Shown: one piece after another, positions 28,458 through 37,115 of the stretch
Layout: the number at the start of each line of letters is the position of its first letter
How positions within the stretch are numbered: the first letter of the stretch is position 1
Assembly: GCA_937893125.1 (NCBI GenBank)
Contig: CALBHW010000050.1
Span: 1 to 64,000, forward strand
Source: an uncultured Clostridia bacterium
Lineage (GTDB): Bacteria > Bacillota > Clostridia > Christensenellales > UBA1242
DNA length: 64,000 nucleotides
Direction of reading: 5' to 3'
Notes under the pieces: generated by a model
Database searches by the model: none
Told to the model about the DNA's origin: nothing
Seen by the model: the letters and a program-made list of their open reading frames with translations, nothing else
Made by a program: the position numbers and the translations under genes

Positions 28458-28554
28458 GTTTTACCCACAATTTGAGTAGAATGTGTGAATAAATATAGTG
28501 GTTAGGTGGAGCGTTTTATGGCCCGTTTAATTTGAAGATGTTTTGATATAGGAA

Positions 28555-29184
28555 CTATCTTTCTTGCTCTTCTTCTTTTTCTCTTTTAGTAATGTTTTCA
28601 AGAATAGAAAATAGTTTTATATCGTTGTTTGCTTTTTTAAATTCTTCAAAATTGTTTGGCTTTTCGACTGTCGCTTGTGCTTCTGTCATGCGGGCTTTTA
28701 GGCGGTTAACGATAGCATTTTTGTCTCTTTCGTCCAAATTGTTAAAGGAAGATTTAATATCAAGTTTACCTTTTTTCAAATCTTCTGAATTATTTTGAAC
28801 AATCTCGAGAGTGTCAAGATAGCCATTAACCTTGCTATCGTAGTAAATTTCATAAACCGAGTAAGCACTTCTAAGCATAAAAGTGTGGTGGTTTAGGATT
28901 GTGCCTTTTTCCAAATTGTCTAGCATTGACATTGTACTATGATAGTGTCCAAGTTTGTTGATACAGTCAAAAATTTCAAATCTTTCTTCGGTTGTCATAC
29001 CGTCGAGTTTTGAGACAATCTCCTCGCTTTCTTGTTTAACAGTTTTCTCCGCTTGTGGGTTTGAAACTTTGCGTGGGCGGAAAAATCCTTTTATCATAGA
29101 ATCAACCGCATAGTCCCTTCTAAGTGCAGAGTGCATAAGGTTGTCCGCGATTTTGTATTGTTCTTCTGTGTAATCTTTTTTCAT
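28555..29184 (-). CDS. Hypothetical helical protein
   Basis: 209 aa, soluble, highly charged and probably all-helical, with a Lys/Glu C-terminal tail (ITKREKEEEQER). Strong ribosome site AAAAGGAGAAAAAAA on the minus strand. No known domain recognised. Same strand as the next gene upstream (49 bp gap), likely one operon. Confidence 0.7.
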   Translation of the reverse strand: MKKDYTEEQYKIADNLMHSALRRDYAVDSMIKGFFRPRKVSNPQAEKTVKQESEEIVSKLDGMTTEERFEIFDCINKLGHYHSTMSMLDNLEKGTILNHHTFMLRSAYSVYEIYYDSKVNGYLDTLEIVQNNSEDLKKGKLDIKSSFNNLDERDKNAIVNRLKARMTEAQATVEKPNNFEEFKKANNDIKLFSILENITKREKEEEQER

Positions 29185-29233
29185 TTTTTTTCTCCTTTTT
29201 ATTTTAAATTACTTTTTTGAACTATTTTTCTAA

Positions 29234-29944
29234 TTACATCTCTTTTTCAGTTTCGCTTTTTTGAGCGCTAATGTCAAGTGCTTGTTCAATAAAATCTTGT
29301 AGTAACCCTTCGCTAGCGACAATTTGCGTGCATTGTTTTAAATCTTTTCTATTTTTTGTTCTTTCTGCTCTTTCGACGGCTTTTTCTCTAATGTCGCTTA
29401 AAAATGGTCTTACAAACTTTTTTTCTGTAACCGTCGCGCTATCAATGTCTTTTTTTATTGCGTACATTGCTTTGCCAAATTCTTCGTTATTTTCAGCGTC
29501 AAAAAGTTTAACTGCGTTTGCGATTTTTTCGCGGGCAAGGTTTTTAAAATAAAGGTCAAGAATTCTATGGCATCCGTCGCGTTTTGGGTTAAAATTCACA
29601 TAACCATCTTGTTTTAGTGGCTTTTCGTACTCGTCGGTGCTTACTTGTGACCTATAAATCCAGTCTACTTGGCACAATATGTCGTCACGCGCTTCGTCGT
29701 CTAGCGCTTTGAGTGTAGAAATAATGCTTTTTTGCGCTTCTGCTTTTTCTAGAACAAAGTCGCACGCGTTCTCAAGTTGTTCGACGTCGTCATATTTGCT
29801 CAAAAAATATTGCGCCCTGTCATAGTCGTTTGCCCAAGTGATAAGTTTAGGGATTAGTCGCCTATGTGGATATTTTTCTCTTTCTTCGCGGATTTCTTTG
29901 CAAATTTTTTCTATCTCTTCTTTTTCGTTTTTTGTTAATTCCAT
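29234..29944 (-). CDS. Hypothetical helical protein
   Basis: 236 aa from the ATG at 29944, placed directly after AAAAGGAGAAAAA; the upstream in-frame start at 29962 would consume that site. Charged, helical, rich in Glu/Lys/Asp; no signal or membrane segment and no family recognised. It precedes the 28555 gene in a probable two-gene operon. The similar composition of the pair suggests a shared context rather than proven paralogy. Confidence 0.7.
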   Translation of the reverse strand: MELTKNEKEEIEKICKEIREEREKYPHRRLIPKLITWANDYDRAQYFLSKYDDVEQLENACDFVLEKAEAQKSIISTLKALDDEARDDILCQVDWIYRSQVSTDEYEKPLKQDGYVNFNPKRDGCHRILDLYFKNLAREKIANAVKLFDAENNEEFGKAMYAIKKDIDSATVTEKKFVRPFLSDIREKAVERAERTKNRKDLKQCTQIVASEGLLQDFIEQALDISAQKSETEKEM

Positions 29945-30303
29945 TTTTTCTCCTTTTAACACCGCTTGAAGTTATGTGGTATTTTTATTGTAAGCTTGTT
30001 CAAGGGATTTTTTATATTTTTTTTGTCGACATTAAATACTATAAAAATTTTTAGATTTCTTTTGTAACGAACGATATGTGTTTAGATTTTCAAGTCTTGC
30101 CAAAGTTATAAAAATATGCTCATATTTTTATTATATATATAATATATCAAGTTTTAACAATTATTTCAATAGGCAAATTGCACGAAAATATTTTTTTTGT
30201 TTGTGTCTAATAATTTTTTTTGGTTTACCCTTGCAAATCCACAAATTCTTATTCACTTCTAAACTTCTCGATTTTGTAATCTTGCCATATTCTTTCTTCT
30301 TTT

Positions 30304-30397
30304 GACCGAAAAACTCCTTAAATTCGCAAACTTTTTCGGTTCCAGACCGAAAAACTTTGTCAAATTTCCAACTTTTTCGGTTCTTGACCGAAAAAGT
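30304..30397. repeat. 41-bp tandem repeat of palindromic operators
   Basis: GACCGAAAAA recurs at 30304, 30345 and 30386, an exact 41-bp period. Between units lie two identical palindromes TTTTTCGGT-N5-ACCGAAAAA (30332-30354 and 30373-30395). The last ends three bases before the -35 box of the ATPase gene. The rest of 29945-30303 is AT-rich with no supported gene. Confidence 0.85.
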
Positions 30398-30398
30398 G

Positions 30399-30427
30399 TT
30401 GATTTTTTAATTTCTTTTTGATAAAAT
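30399..30427 (+). promoter_or_regulatory. Sigma-A promoter for the ATPase gene
   Basis: TTGATT, 17-bp spacer, TAAAAT with TGA extension; 21 bases before ATG, with GAAAGGAAAAG as ribosome site. Confidence 0.75.
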
Positions 30428-30448
30428 GCTTTTGAAAGGAAAAGAAAA

Positions 30449-31642
30449 ATGATTGTTAGAAATGATTATATTGAAAAGTTAAAACCATATATAGAAGTTA
30501 AGCTTGTAAAAATTCTTGCGGGAATAAGAAGATGTGGGAAGTCTACAATTTTGGAGATGTTAAGAAATGAGTTGTTATCGCGCGGAATCGATGAAAAACA
30601 TATAGTTGTTAGGAGATTTTCAAATGAGGATTATGACTCAAATTATACTTCAAAAGAAATGTATGATGAACTAAAATCTGTTATTGTTGACGACAAAAAG
30701 TATTATTTTTTGCTTGACGAGTTGCAAGAAATTGAAGGGTGGGAAAAGGTTGTTAACACTCTTCTTGAAGAATATAATACGGATATTTATGTGACTGGTT
30801 CAAATTCAAGGTTGATGAGCAGTGAGATTTCGACTTATCTTACTGGTAGATACATTACAATTCCAGTTTATACTTTGTCGTTTAAAGAATATTTGACCTT
30901 CAAAAAGAAATCTAGAAAAAGCATAAACGAAAAACTCTTTGATTATATTTTGTTTGGTGGTTTTCCACTTGTTGCGAGTTCCGACTTTAATGTGGAAACG
31001 ACTTATTCGATTGTTGAAGATATTTACAATTCTGTCGTTGTAAGTGACATATCAAATAGACATCAAATAACAAATATTGACTTATTTAATAGAGTTGTTC
31101 GCTTTGTTGTTGAAAATATTGGAAAAACATTTTCAGCAAATTCAATTGTAAAATTTTTAAAGTCTGAAAAACGGGCAATTTCCGTCGAAACAATATACAA
31201 TTATTTGGATTGGCTGGAAAAGGCGTTTGTGATCTATCGTTGTAAAAGATACGACTTGCAAGGAAAAAATGTTTTAAAAACGCAAGAGAAATTTTATATT
31301 GCCGACCAATCAATAAAATATGCGCTTTTTGGGTTCAGTCCCACATCGGTCGCTTCAATGATGGAAAATTTAGTGTTTTTTGAGTTAAAAAGGCGTGGAT
31401 ATGAAGTTTACATCGGGAAAAATGGCGAAAAAGAAATAGATTTTGTGGCTACAAAGCGGGAAAACAAAATGTACATTCAAGTGTGTCGTGAGTTGCCAAA
31501 AGAGTCGGATAGAGAAGTCAATAATCTAATGGAAATAAAAGACCACTTTCCTAAAATAATAGTAACACTTGACGACTATGCGGGCGGAAATATTAACGGT
31601 ATAAGTGTTGTTAAACTTGCAGATTTTTTACTTGGCAAATAA
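30449..31642 (+). CDS. AAA_14/DUF4143 ATPase with PD-(D/E)xK-like C-terminus
   Basis: 397 aa. N-terminal P-loop VKILAGIRRCGKST (residues 18-31), Walker B FLLDELQEI near 90-98, sensor ITVTGSNS-like YVTGSNSRLM. The middle FDYILFGGFPLVASS and the C-terminal DUF4143 fold end in a nuclease-like core (YEVYIGKNGEKEIDFVATK). The family is abundant in gut Firmicutes and Bacteroidetes; its function is unsettled. Its own regulated promoter makes it a stand-alone unit. A terminator-like hairpin with a long loop follows. Confidence 0.9.
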   Translation: MIVRNDYIEKLKPYIEVKLVKILAGIRRCGKSTILEMLRNELLSRGIDEKHIVVRRFSNEDYDSNYTSKEMYDELKSVIVDDKKYYFLLDELQEIEGWEKVVNTLLEEYNTDIYVTGSNSRLMSSEISTYLTGRYITIPVYTLSFKEYLTFKKKSRKSINEKLFDYILFGGFPLVASSDFNVETTYSIVEDIYNSVVVSDISNRHQITNIDLFNRVVRFVVENIGKTFSANSIVKFLKSEKRAISVETIYNYLDWLEKAFVIYRCKRYDLQGKNVLKTQEKFYIADQSIKYALFGFSPTSVASMMENLVFFELKRRGYEVYIGKNGEKEIDFVATKRENKMYIQVCRELPKESDREVNNLMEIKDHFPKIIVTLDDYAGGNINGISVVKLADFLLGK

Positions 31643-31670
31643 AATTAGTTTAAAAAAAATAATTTTTTTT

Positions 31671-31727
31671 AAAAGACATCTTAATGGGATTACGTGTACA
31701 AGGTTCATTTCATAGAGATGTCTTTTT
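31671..31727 (+). terminator. Terminator-like hairpin with a long loop
   Basis: AAAAGACATCT pairs with AGATGTCTTTTT across a 34-base loop; T-run follows. The long loop lowers confidence. Confidence 0.55.
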
Positions 31728-31849
31728 CATTTCAAATTGACACACTTATTCCAAATTTATTCCAAATTAGCAAATTTCAACCTTAAAACCGAAATAAGTT
31801 CTAAATTTGATTATTAGTAATAATTTTAAAAGCAAATTTAATTGCGTAA

Positions 31850-31885
31850 AAAAAGTGCAAGACAACGGGGCGTCTTGTACTTTTT
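31850..31885 (-). terminator. Terminator of tyrS
   Basis: AAAAAGTGCAAGAC and GTCTTGTACTTTTT pair across ACGGGGC-type loop, A-run and T-run on both sides; 8 bases from the tyrS stop. Confidence 0.75.
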
Positions 31886-31892
31886 AGTTGTT

Positions 31893-33116
31893 TTAGATTA
31901 GGTTGATTTTTAGGAATGTTTTTTTGCCTTTTTTAAGGACGGGGGAAGTCGAAAGTTCCGCTAGGCACAAAGTGTAAAATGTGTCGGTGATTTGTCTCCC
32001 GTCAATTGAAACACCACCGCCAGTTATGAGTCTACGCGCCTCACTTTTTGATGGAGCAAGGTGGGTTAGAGAGAGCAAGTCAATAAGTGAAATTTTGTTG
32101 TCTTTTAGTGCGTCCTTTGGAAGGTCAAATTTTGGCATATTTTCATCGTTGTGGTCGCCAGAAAAAAGTGCTTGCGCGCTCTTTCTTGCGTTATCAGCGT
32201 CCTCTACTCCGTGGACATCTTTTGTGATTTCGTATGCCAAAATTTCTTTTGCGCGATTTAATTCTTCGCCTTTAAGTTGCGCGAGTTTATTGATTTCATC
32301 CATTGGAAGGAATGTCAACATTTTCAAAAATTTTATTACATCCGCGTCGTCAACATTTCGCCAATATTGATAAAATTCAAATGGAGTGGTCTTTGTCCTG
32401 TCAAGCCAAACAGCGCCTTTTGCTGTTTTGCCCATTTTTTTGCCTTCGCTTGTTGTGAGAAGGTTAATGGTCATTGCACTTGCGTCTTTGCCGAGTTTTT
32501 TTCTTATAAGTTCCGTCCCAAAAAGCATATTTGACCATTGGTCGTCACCGCCAAATTGAAGATTGCAGTTGTAGTTTTTGAACAAATAGTAAAAGTCGTA
32601 TGATTGCATAATCATATAGTTAAATTCAAGGAAAGAAAGCCCTTTTTCCATCCTTTGCTTGTAACATTCTGCCCTTAACATATTGTTGACCGAAAAACAA
32701 GCGCCGACTTCACGCAAAAGTTCAATATAATTAAGTTTCAAAAGCCAATCGGCGTTGTTTAGTGCAAGCGCCTTGCCGTCGCCAAAATCTATAAAACGCT
32801 CCATTTGCTTTTTAAAACATTCGCAGTTGTGCCTTATTGTCTCTGGCGTCAAAACATTTCGCATATCCGTTCTTCCCGATGGGTCGCCGACATAACCCGT
32901 GCCACCGCCCAAAAGAACGATTGGTCGATTGCCACCCATTTGGAGACGCTTAATAAGCGCCAAAGTCATATAATGTCCGACATGTAGCGAGTCGGCCGTT
33001 GGGTCGAAACCGATATAAAAGGTCGCTTTGCCAGTGTTAATCAAATCTTTAATTTTTTCTTCATCGGTCGTTTGCGCAATGAGTCCACGCGCGACCAAAT
33101 CTTCGTATAATTGCAT
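31893..33116 (-). CDS. tyrS: Tyrosyl-tRNA synthetase
   Basis: 407 aa from the ATG at 33116; an upstream in-frame TTG (33131) overlaps the ribosome site GAAGGAG. Class I motifs: FYIGFDPTADSLHVGHYM (HVGH) and LTTSEGKKMGKTAKGAVWL (KMGK for KMSKS). Tyr-specific blocks YDFYYLFKNYN and FGGDDQWSN. C-terminal S4 RNA-binding domain (SKSEARRLITGGGVSIDGRQ). Charges tRNA-Tyr. No T-box leader is visible: the promoter is only about 17 bases upstream of the ribosome site. Confidence 0.97.
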   Translation of the reverse strand: MQLYEDLVARGLIAQTTDEEKIKDLINTGKATFYIGFDPTADSLHVGHYMTLALIKRLQMGGNRPIVLLGGGTGYVGDPSGRTDMRNVLTPETIRHNCECFKKQMERFIDFGDGKALALNNADWLLKLNYIELLREVGACFSVNNMLRAECYKQRMEKGLSFLEFNYMIMQSYDFYYLFKNYNCNLQFGGDDQWSNMLFGTELIRKKLGKDASAMTINLLTTSEGKKMGKTAKGAVWLDRTKTTPFEFYQYWRNVDDADVIKFLKMLTFLPMDEINKLAQLKGEELNRAKEILAYEITKDVHGVEDADNARKSAQALFSGDHNDENMPKFDLPKDALKDNKISLIDLLSLTHLAPSKSEARRLITGGGVSIDGRQITDTFYTLCLAELSTSPVLKKGKKTFLKINLI

Positions 33117-33139
33117 AATATTCTCCTTCAAGCACCCTT

Positions 33140-33167
33140 ATTGTACCATTTTTATTTAAAAAGACAA
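33140..33167 (-). promoter_or_regulatory. Sigma-A promoter for tyrS
   Basis: Minus strand TTGTCT (33162-33167), 16-bp spacer, TACAAT (33140-33145) with TGG extension. The predicted start near 33133 leaves a very short leader. Confidence 0.7.
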
Positions 33168-33197
33168 GCGTTTTGCGCCTAAAAAGCAACAAAACGC
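33168..33197 (-). terminator. Possible terminator of the glycerol oxidation operon
   Basis: GCGTTTTG-N14-CAAAACGC; on the minus strand TTGTCTTTTT follows. It abuts the tyrS -35 box. About 180 bp separate it from the DUF1667 stop. Confidence 0.45.
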
Positions 33198-33374
33198 CTT
33201 ATTATTTGCTATGAGAACAATAATGTTTGTTTTTTGTGATAGATAAAATTAAAAATTTGTTTTAGACGACGCCCTAATCTTTCAAAACTTAATAAATCAA
33301 AATCAAACGCGCAAACAAATTGAAATTAAGTTGTTTTTAACAAAATAATAAAACTTAATTTTTAAGGTAGAAAA

Positions 33375-33713
33375 CTATAAATTTACTTCGGTTACGACGA
33401 TGTCGCTATTGAGCTCTAAAATGTTGCGAATAAAAATGTCGCCAACCTTGATTTTTTGTGGGGATGGTTCATTTTTAATAGCACGCAAAACATCGTCAAC
33501 TTTTCCTTTTGGAACGGGGCAAGAAGTCTTTAAACAAATAGTTCCATTTTTATAACTTTTAACGGTCGTGACAATGCGTTCGGGTGCGGTTGTTTCTTTT
33601 ATTCCGTACTCGTGACCGCGTGGGCAAGAGTTGCCTGTGACGACAATTTCGTTCCCTTTTTTTGTAACCGTTAATGTACATCCAACGGGGCACATAATGC
33701 AAGTTAGTTCCAT
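33375..33713 (-). CDS. DUF1667 protein, glycerol-3-phosphate oxidation partner
   Basis: 112 aa. N-terminal MELTCIMCPVGCTLTVT and NSCPRGHEYG give the Cys-x2-Cys-x3-Cys ... Cys-Pro-x-Gly metal or cluster-binding pattern of DUF1667; a third Cys is in LKTSCPVPKG. The family sits beside GlpA-like dehydrogenases and FAD/NAD oxidoreductases in anaerobic Firmicutes and is thought to be the third subunit (GlpC-like role). Third gene of the operon beginning at 36667; a 241-bp gap separates it from the second. Confidence 0.88.
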   Translation of the reverse strand: MELTCIMCPVGCTLTVTKKGNEIVVTGNSCPRGHEYGIKETTAPERIVTTVKSYKNGTICLKTSCPVPKGKVDDVLRAIKNEPSPQKIKVGDIFIRNILELNSDIVVTEVNL

Positions 33714-33954
33714 TTTACCTCCTTTTTATCTGTTATATTTTTATAACAAAATTTGTGATTTATCACTTTTTATGCGACAAAAGGCAATTTTAATATTGTG
33801 TTATATATTTATAACTTTTTTTGTAAGTGAAAAATGATTTAGTAAATGTTTTTTTGTTAAGTGAAAAATTGTAATGATGAAATTTGTTTTAATCTAGGAT
33901 TTTTTTTAAAAAAAGGTTTTTGTTTATGTGGCAAAATTTAGTCGTTTTAAGAAA

Positions 33955-35235
33955 TTATTTATTTTCAATATAAACTTTTATATTGGCTTTTAGCCCAGTT
34001 TTAGATAAGATAACCGTTTCCATTTCGGCGGGCAGTATGACTTTTTTAGGCACACGCCTAATTTCTTTGTCTCCACAAGTTACAACAATGTCGCAGTTTT
34101 TAAAAATTGCGGACGACCTAAAATTTAAAGTTAAGATGCCGTCACTTTCGTAAAATTTTGTTGGGTTAATGTACCTTAGCCCCGTGCCAAATTCAATGTC
34201 GTGTGGGTTGTCTAGTTTAAGTTGTCCCTTAACATATTTTCCCGCGTTTTCGCCCGCGCGCTCGGATTCTTTACTGACATTGTCGACGATGTCGTGAACG
34301 TGGAGAACATTCCCACAAGAAAAGACGCCCACTTTATCGGTCATAAGATATTCGTCGACTTTTGCTCCGCCCGTAATAAAATTTGGGGTGGCTTTTAGGT
34401 GAGACAAAAGGTCATTTTCGGGAACAAGCCCGATACTTAAAATCACGGTGTCGCAGGGAATAAATTCTTTTTTGTCTAGGTCAAAGGAAAAATCAGCCTT
34501 GACGGGCGCAACCCATACGCCTTCGACCCTAGTTTTACCCACGACTTCGACGATGGTTTTTGAAAGGTGCAAAGGAATATTATAGTCCTCAAGGCATTGA
34601 ATGATGTTGCGTTTTAGACCCGATGGGTGGGGCATAACTTCGTAAACGCCAAGGACATTCGCGCCTTCGTACCTAAGCCTTCTAGCCATAATAAGCCCAA
34701 TGTCGCCACTGCCTACGATGACGATATTTTTGCCGACCATTTTGCCATAAATGTTGACCATTTTTTGTGCCGAGCCTGCCGACATAACGCCCGCAGGTCT
34801 TGTCCCGCAAAGGTTTATCGCTCCGCTTGGTCGCTCTCTACAACCTAGCGCACAAATGACTGCTTTTGCGTTTAGTTTAAAAGAACCTTTTGGGCTAATA
34901 CACGAAATTTCGTAACGCGGACTTGTTTCGCCACTTAAAAGGTCGTTTTTATTTGACACTTTTTCCTTTAAATCAAGAACGGTCGTTTCAAGCATAACAT
35001 CGATTTTGGTTTGATTTACCTTATCAGAAAACCTTTTTGCGTATTCGGGCCCCGTCAACTCTTGCTTAAAATAGTTGAGTCCAAAGCCGTTATGAATGCA
35101 CTGATTTAAAATTCCGCCCAGCCTATTTTCGCGCTCAACTATGGCAATTTTCAAACCTTGCTCGCTTGATTTTAGTGCGCTTGCCATTCCTGCACTTCCA
35201 CCGCCTAGGACCACGATGTCGTATTCTTTATTCAT
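33955..35235 (-). CDS. FAD/NAD(P)-dependent oxidoreductase (glycerol operon)
   Basis: 426 aa from the ATG at 35235 (ribosome site AAGGAAGG; a GTG 9 bases earlier is less well placed). N-terminal FAD fold YDIVVLGGGSAGMASALKSS, second dinucleotide site KNIVIVGSGDIGLIMARRL, and FSCGNVLHVHD-like FAD closing motif. In Firmicutes this protein class stands between GlpA-like dehydrogenase and DUF1667 and probably passes electrons from glycerol-3-phosphate oxidation to NAD or another carrier. Overlaps the upstream gene by 8 bp. Confidence 0.88.
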   Translation of the reverse strand: MNKEYDIVVLGGGSAGMASALKSSEQGLKIAIVERENRLGGILNQCIHNGFGLNYFKQELTGPEYAKRFSDKVNQTKIDVMLETTVLDLKEKVSNKNDLLSGETSPRYEISCISPKGSFKLNAKAVICALGCRERPSGAINLCGTRPAGVMSAGSAQKMVNIYGKMVGKNIVIVGSGDIGLIMARRLRYEGANVLGVYEVMPHPSGLKRNIIQCLEDYNIPLHLSKTIVEVVGKTRVEGVWVAPVKADFSFDLDKKEFIPCDTVILSIGLVPENDLLSHLKATPNFITGGAKVDEYLMTDKVGVFSCGNVLHVHDIVDNVSKESERAGENAGKYVKGQLKLDNPHDIEFGTGLRYINPTKFYESDGILTLNFRSSAIFKNCDIVVTCGDKEIRRVPKKVILPAEMETVILSKTGLKANIKVYIENK

Positions 35236-36667
35236 AAATTCCACCTTCCTTTATATCGCCCGAGACGACGCTTGAAAAGCCTTTAAAATCGATTTCTTCT
35301 TCGGGGACTTTGTAGTAGTCTGCCATAATTTTGACTATTTTTGGATAGCAAAACGCCCCGCCACAATGCCCCATTGTTGTCCTAAGTCGCCTTTTTAGCC
35401 CGTCGGTCGTGAGTTGATAAGGGGTTGATTTTAAAACATCTAAAATCTCACCTTTTGTCACTTTTTCGCAATTGCAAACGATTTCGCCATATGCTTTATT
35501 TTTTAGAATGAGTGCGTTTTGTTCTTTTAAACTTAGGTCTACAATATGTGGAACGACTTTCAAGGTCTTTGGCGTAAATTTTCTTACCTTTACATTTTGC
35601 TTTAAAATGTAATTTGTAACATCTTCGGCAATCGCGGGGGCACTAGATAACCCAGGCGAACAAATGCCAGCAAGGACGATGTAGTTAGGGTTTTTGTTTT
35701 TGAAACTCACAACAAAATCGTCGCCCGATATGACACGAACGCCCGCATAAAGTTTTATGGTTTTCCTAAAATTTATGTGGTCGACCATATTTGTGACTTT
35801 TTCTTTAATAGAACCAAGGGAAGAATAGGAAAAGGCGGTGTCGTACTCTTTTTCGTCAACGGCGGTTGGCCCAAAAAAGATGTTTTGATGCACAGTTGGA
35901 CACGCTAAAATTCCTTTCCCGTGCTTTGTTGGAAGTGGAAATATTGGACGATTGACAAGCCCCGACTCCGAGTTGTCAAGAAGGATGTATTCGCCTTTTT
36001 TAAAGGTCAAATTAATTTTATTTTCGTTAAGGAGCGTCCCTATTTCATTAACTCCCGCGCCCGCGCAATTTATGATAAAGTCCGCTTCAAAACTTCGCCC
36101 GTCAGAACTTAAAATGACATATTTTTCGCCCACTCTTTCAATTTTTGTTGTATTGAAATTAAGGAGCAAATCTCCGCCGTTAATGACACCCTCATTTACA
36201 AGAGAAATGCAAAAATGGTAGGGAGAAATGATTTTTGCGTCTTTAGAAAAAAGAGCATAATTTATGTCTTTTTTCAAATTTGGCTCCATTTTGTGTAAAG
36301 TGGTCGAATCCAAAATTTCAAGGTTTTTAACCCCGTTATTTTTCCCGCGTTCTAAAAGGACTTTAAGGGCGGGCAAATCTTCTTCTCGTCCCACAACAAA
36401 CGACCCGCAAGGAATGATTTTTTCGCCGAGTCTCTTCGCTAACTTTTCGTACATTTTGTTTCCGCGAACATTATATTTTGCTTTTAGCGTTCCAGTTTTT
36501 GCGTCATATCCTGCGTGAATTATTCCGCTATTTGCCTTAGTCGCACCAAGTGAGACATCATTTTCTTTTTCCACTAAAACGCAACTTAGACCAGACAAAA
36601 CAAGCGAATTAAAAATGTTGCTACCAATAATTCCCGCTCCAAAAATTGCGACTGAATACTCCTTCAT
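35228..36667 (-). CDS. glpA: Glycerol-3-phosphate dehydrogenase-like FAD oxidoreductase with [2Fe-2S] domain
   Basis: 479 aa. DAO fold with FGAGIIGSNIFNSLVLSG at the N-terminus and SGIIHAGYDAKTGTLKA, typical of the short anaerobic GlpA / L-2-hydroxyglutarate oxidase group. A C-terminal BFD-like domain has Cys-x-Cys (IVCNCEKVTKGEI) and Cys-x4-Cys (MGHCGGAFCYPKI), a [2Fe-2S] site. Expected reaction: glycerol-3-phosphate to dihydroxyacetone phosphate. Ribosome site AAAAGGAGTCAAT. Divergent from glpK, which makes its substrate; the L-2-hydroxyglutarate alternative is less likely for that reason. Confidence 0.88.
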   Translation of the reverse strand: MKEYSVAIFGAGIIGSNIFNSLVLSGLSCVLVEKENDVSLGATKANSGIIHAGYDAKTGTLKAKYNVRGNKMYEKLAKRLGEKIIPCGSFVVGREEDLPALKVLLERGKNNGVKNLEILDSTTLHKMEPNLKKDINYALFSKDAKIISPYHFCISLVNEGVINGGDLLLNFNTTKIERVGEKYVILSSDGRSFEADFIINCAGAGVNEIGTLLNENKINLTFKKGEYILLDNSESGLVNRPIFPLPTKHGKGILACPTVHQNIFFGPTAVDEKEYDTAFSYSSLGSIKEKVTNMVDHINFRKTIKLYAGVRVISGDDFVVSFKNKNPNYIVLAGICSPGLSSAPAIAEDVTNYILKQNVKVRKFTPKTLKVVPHIVDLSLKEQNALILKNKAYGEIVCNCEKVTKGEILDVLKSTPYQLTTDGLKRRLRTTMGHCGGAFCYPKIVKIMADYYKVPEEEIDFKGFSSVVSGDIKEGGIYE

Positions 36668-36916
36668 ATTGACTCCTTTTAGGCTTTTGTGGCTTTTAAA
36701 AGTTTGTAGTAATGATTTTTTCCGCGTCCAAATTTTAATGATTAAAGATTTTTTTCGTTATAACAACTTTTAGTATTTTAAAATTTTTTTTTAAAAAGTC
36801 GAAAAGTTTATTTTACAAAGTTATCCACAAAATGCCTACCAATTGTTCATAAATAAGGATAATTATTTTACAAAAAAAGGTCAAATAAATTATGGACTTT
36901 AAGTGGTTATTTTATT
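36668..36916. other. Divergent glp intergenic region, left part
   Basis: AT-rich; a single DnaA-box sequence TTATCCACA at 36821-36829; the promoter for the leftward glp operon must lie here but I cannot choose a confident pair. Confidence 0.4.
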
Positions 36917-36956
36917 TTGATAATTTATAAATAAATGTTAAAATACTATTAGTATT
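36917..36956 (+). promoter_or_regulatory. glpK promoter with palindromic operator
   Basis: TTGATA (36917), 16-bp spacer, TAAAAT (36939) with TGT extension. AATACTA-T-TAGTATT (36942-36956), a perfect 15-bp palindrome, overlaps the -10 and start point, so a repressor site is likely. About 160 bases of leader precede glpK. Confidence 0.65.
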
Positions 36957-37115
36957 ATCATTATATAGTTGTAATTGTTGTTTTTTAGTTTTAATTTTGA
37001 CGACAAATTAGGAGCAAAAATTTGTTTTAGGGTTTTGACTAAATTAGATAAAAAACAAAAAAATGAGACTAAAATTAAAAGGCGTGCAACTATATTAAAA
37101 AAAGGGAAAAGGCGT

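Noticed and set aside
28555..29944. Toxin-antitoxin pair
   Set aside because: Both proteins are over 200 aa, helical, and show no toxin or antitoxin fold that I can recognise.
33117..33374. T-box leader for tyrS
   Set aside because: The visible promoter is only about 24 bases before the start codon, leaving no space for a T-box, and no specifier or antiterminator motif was seen.
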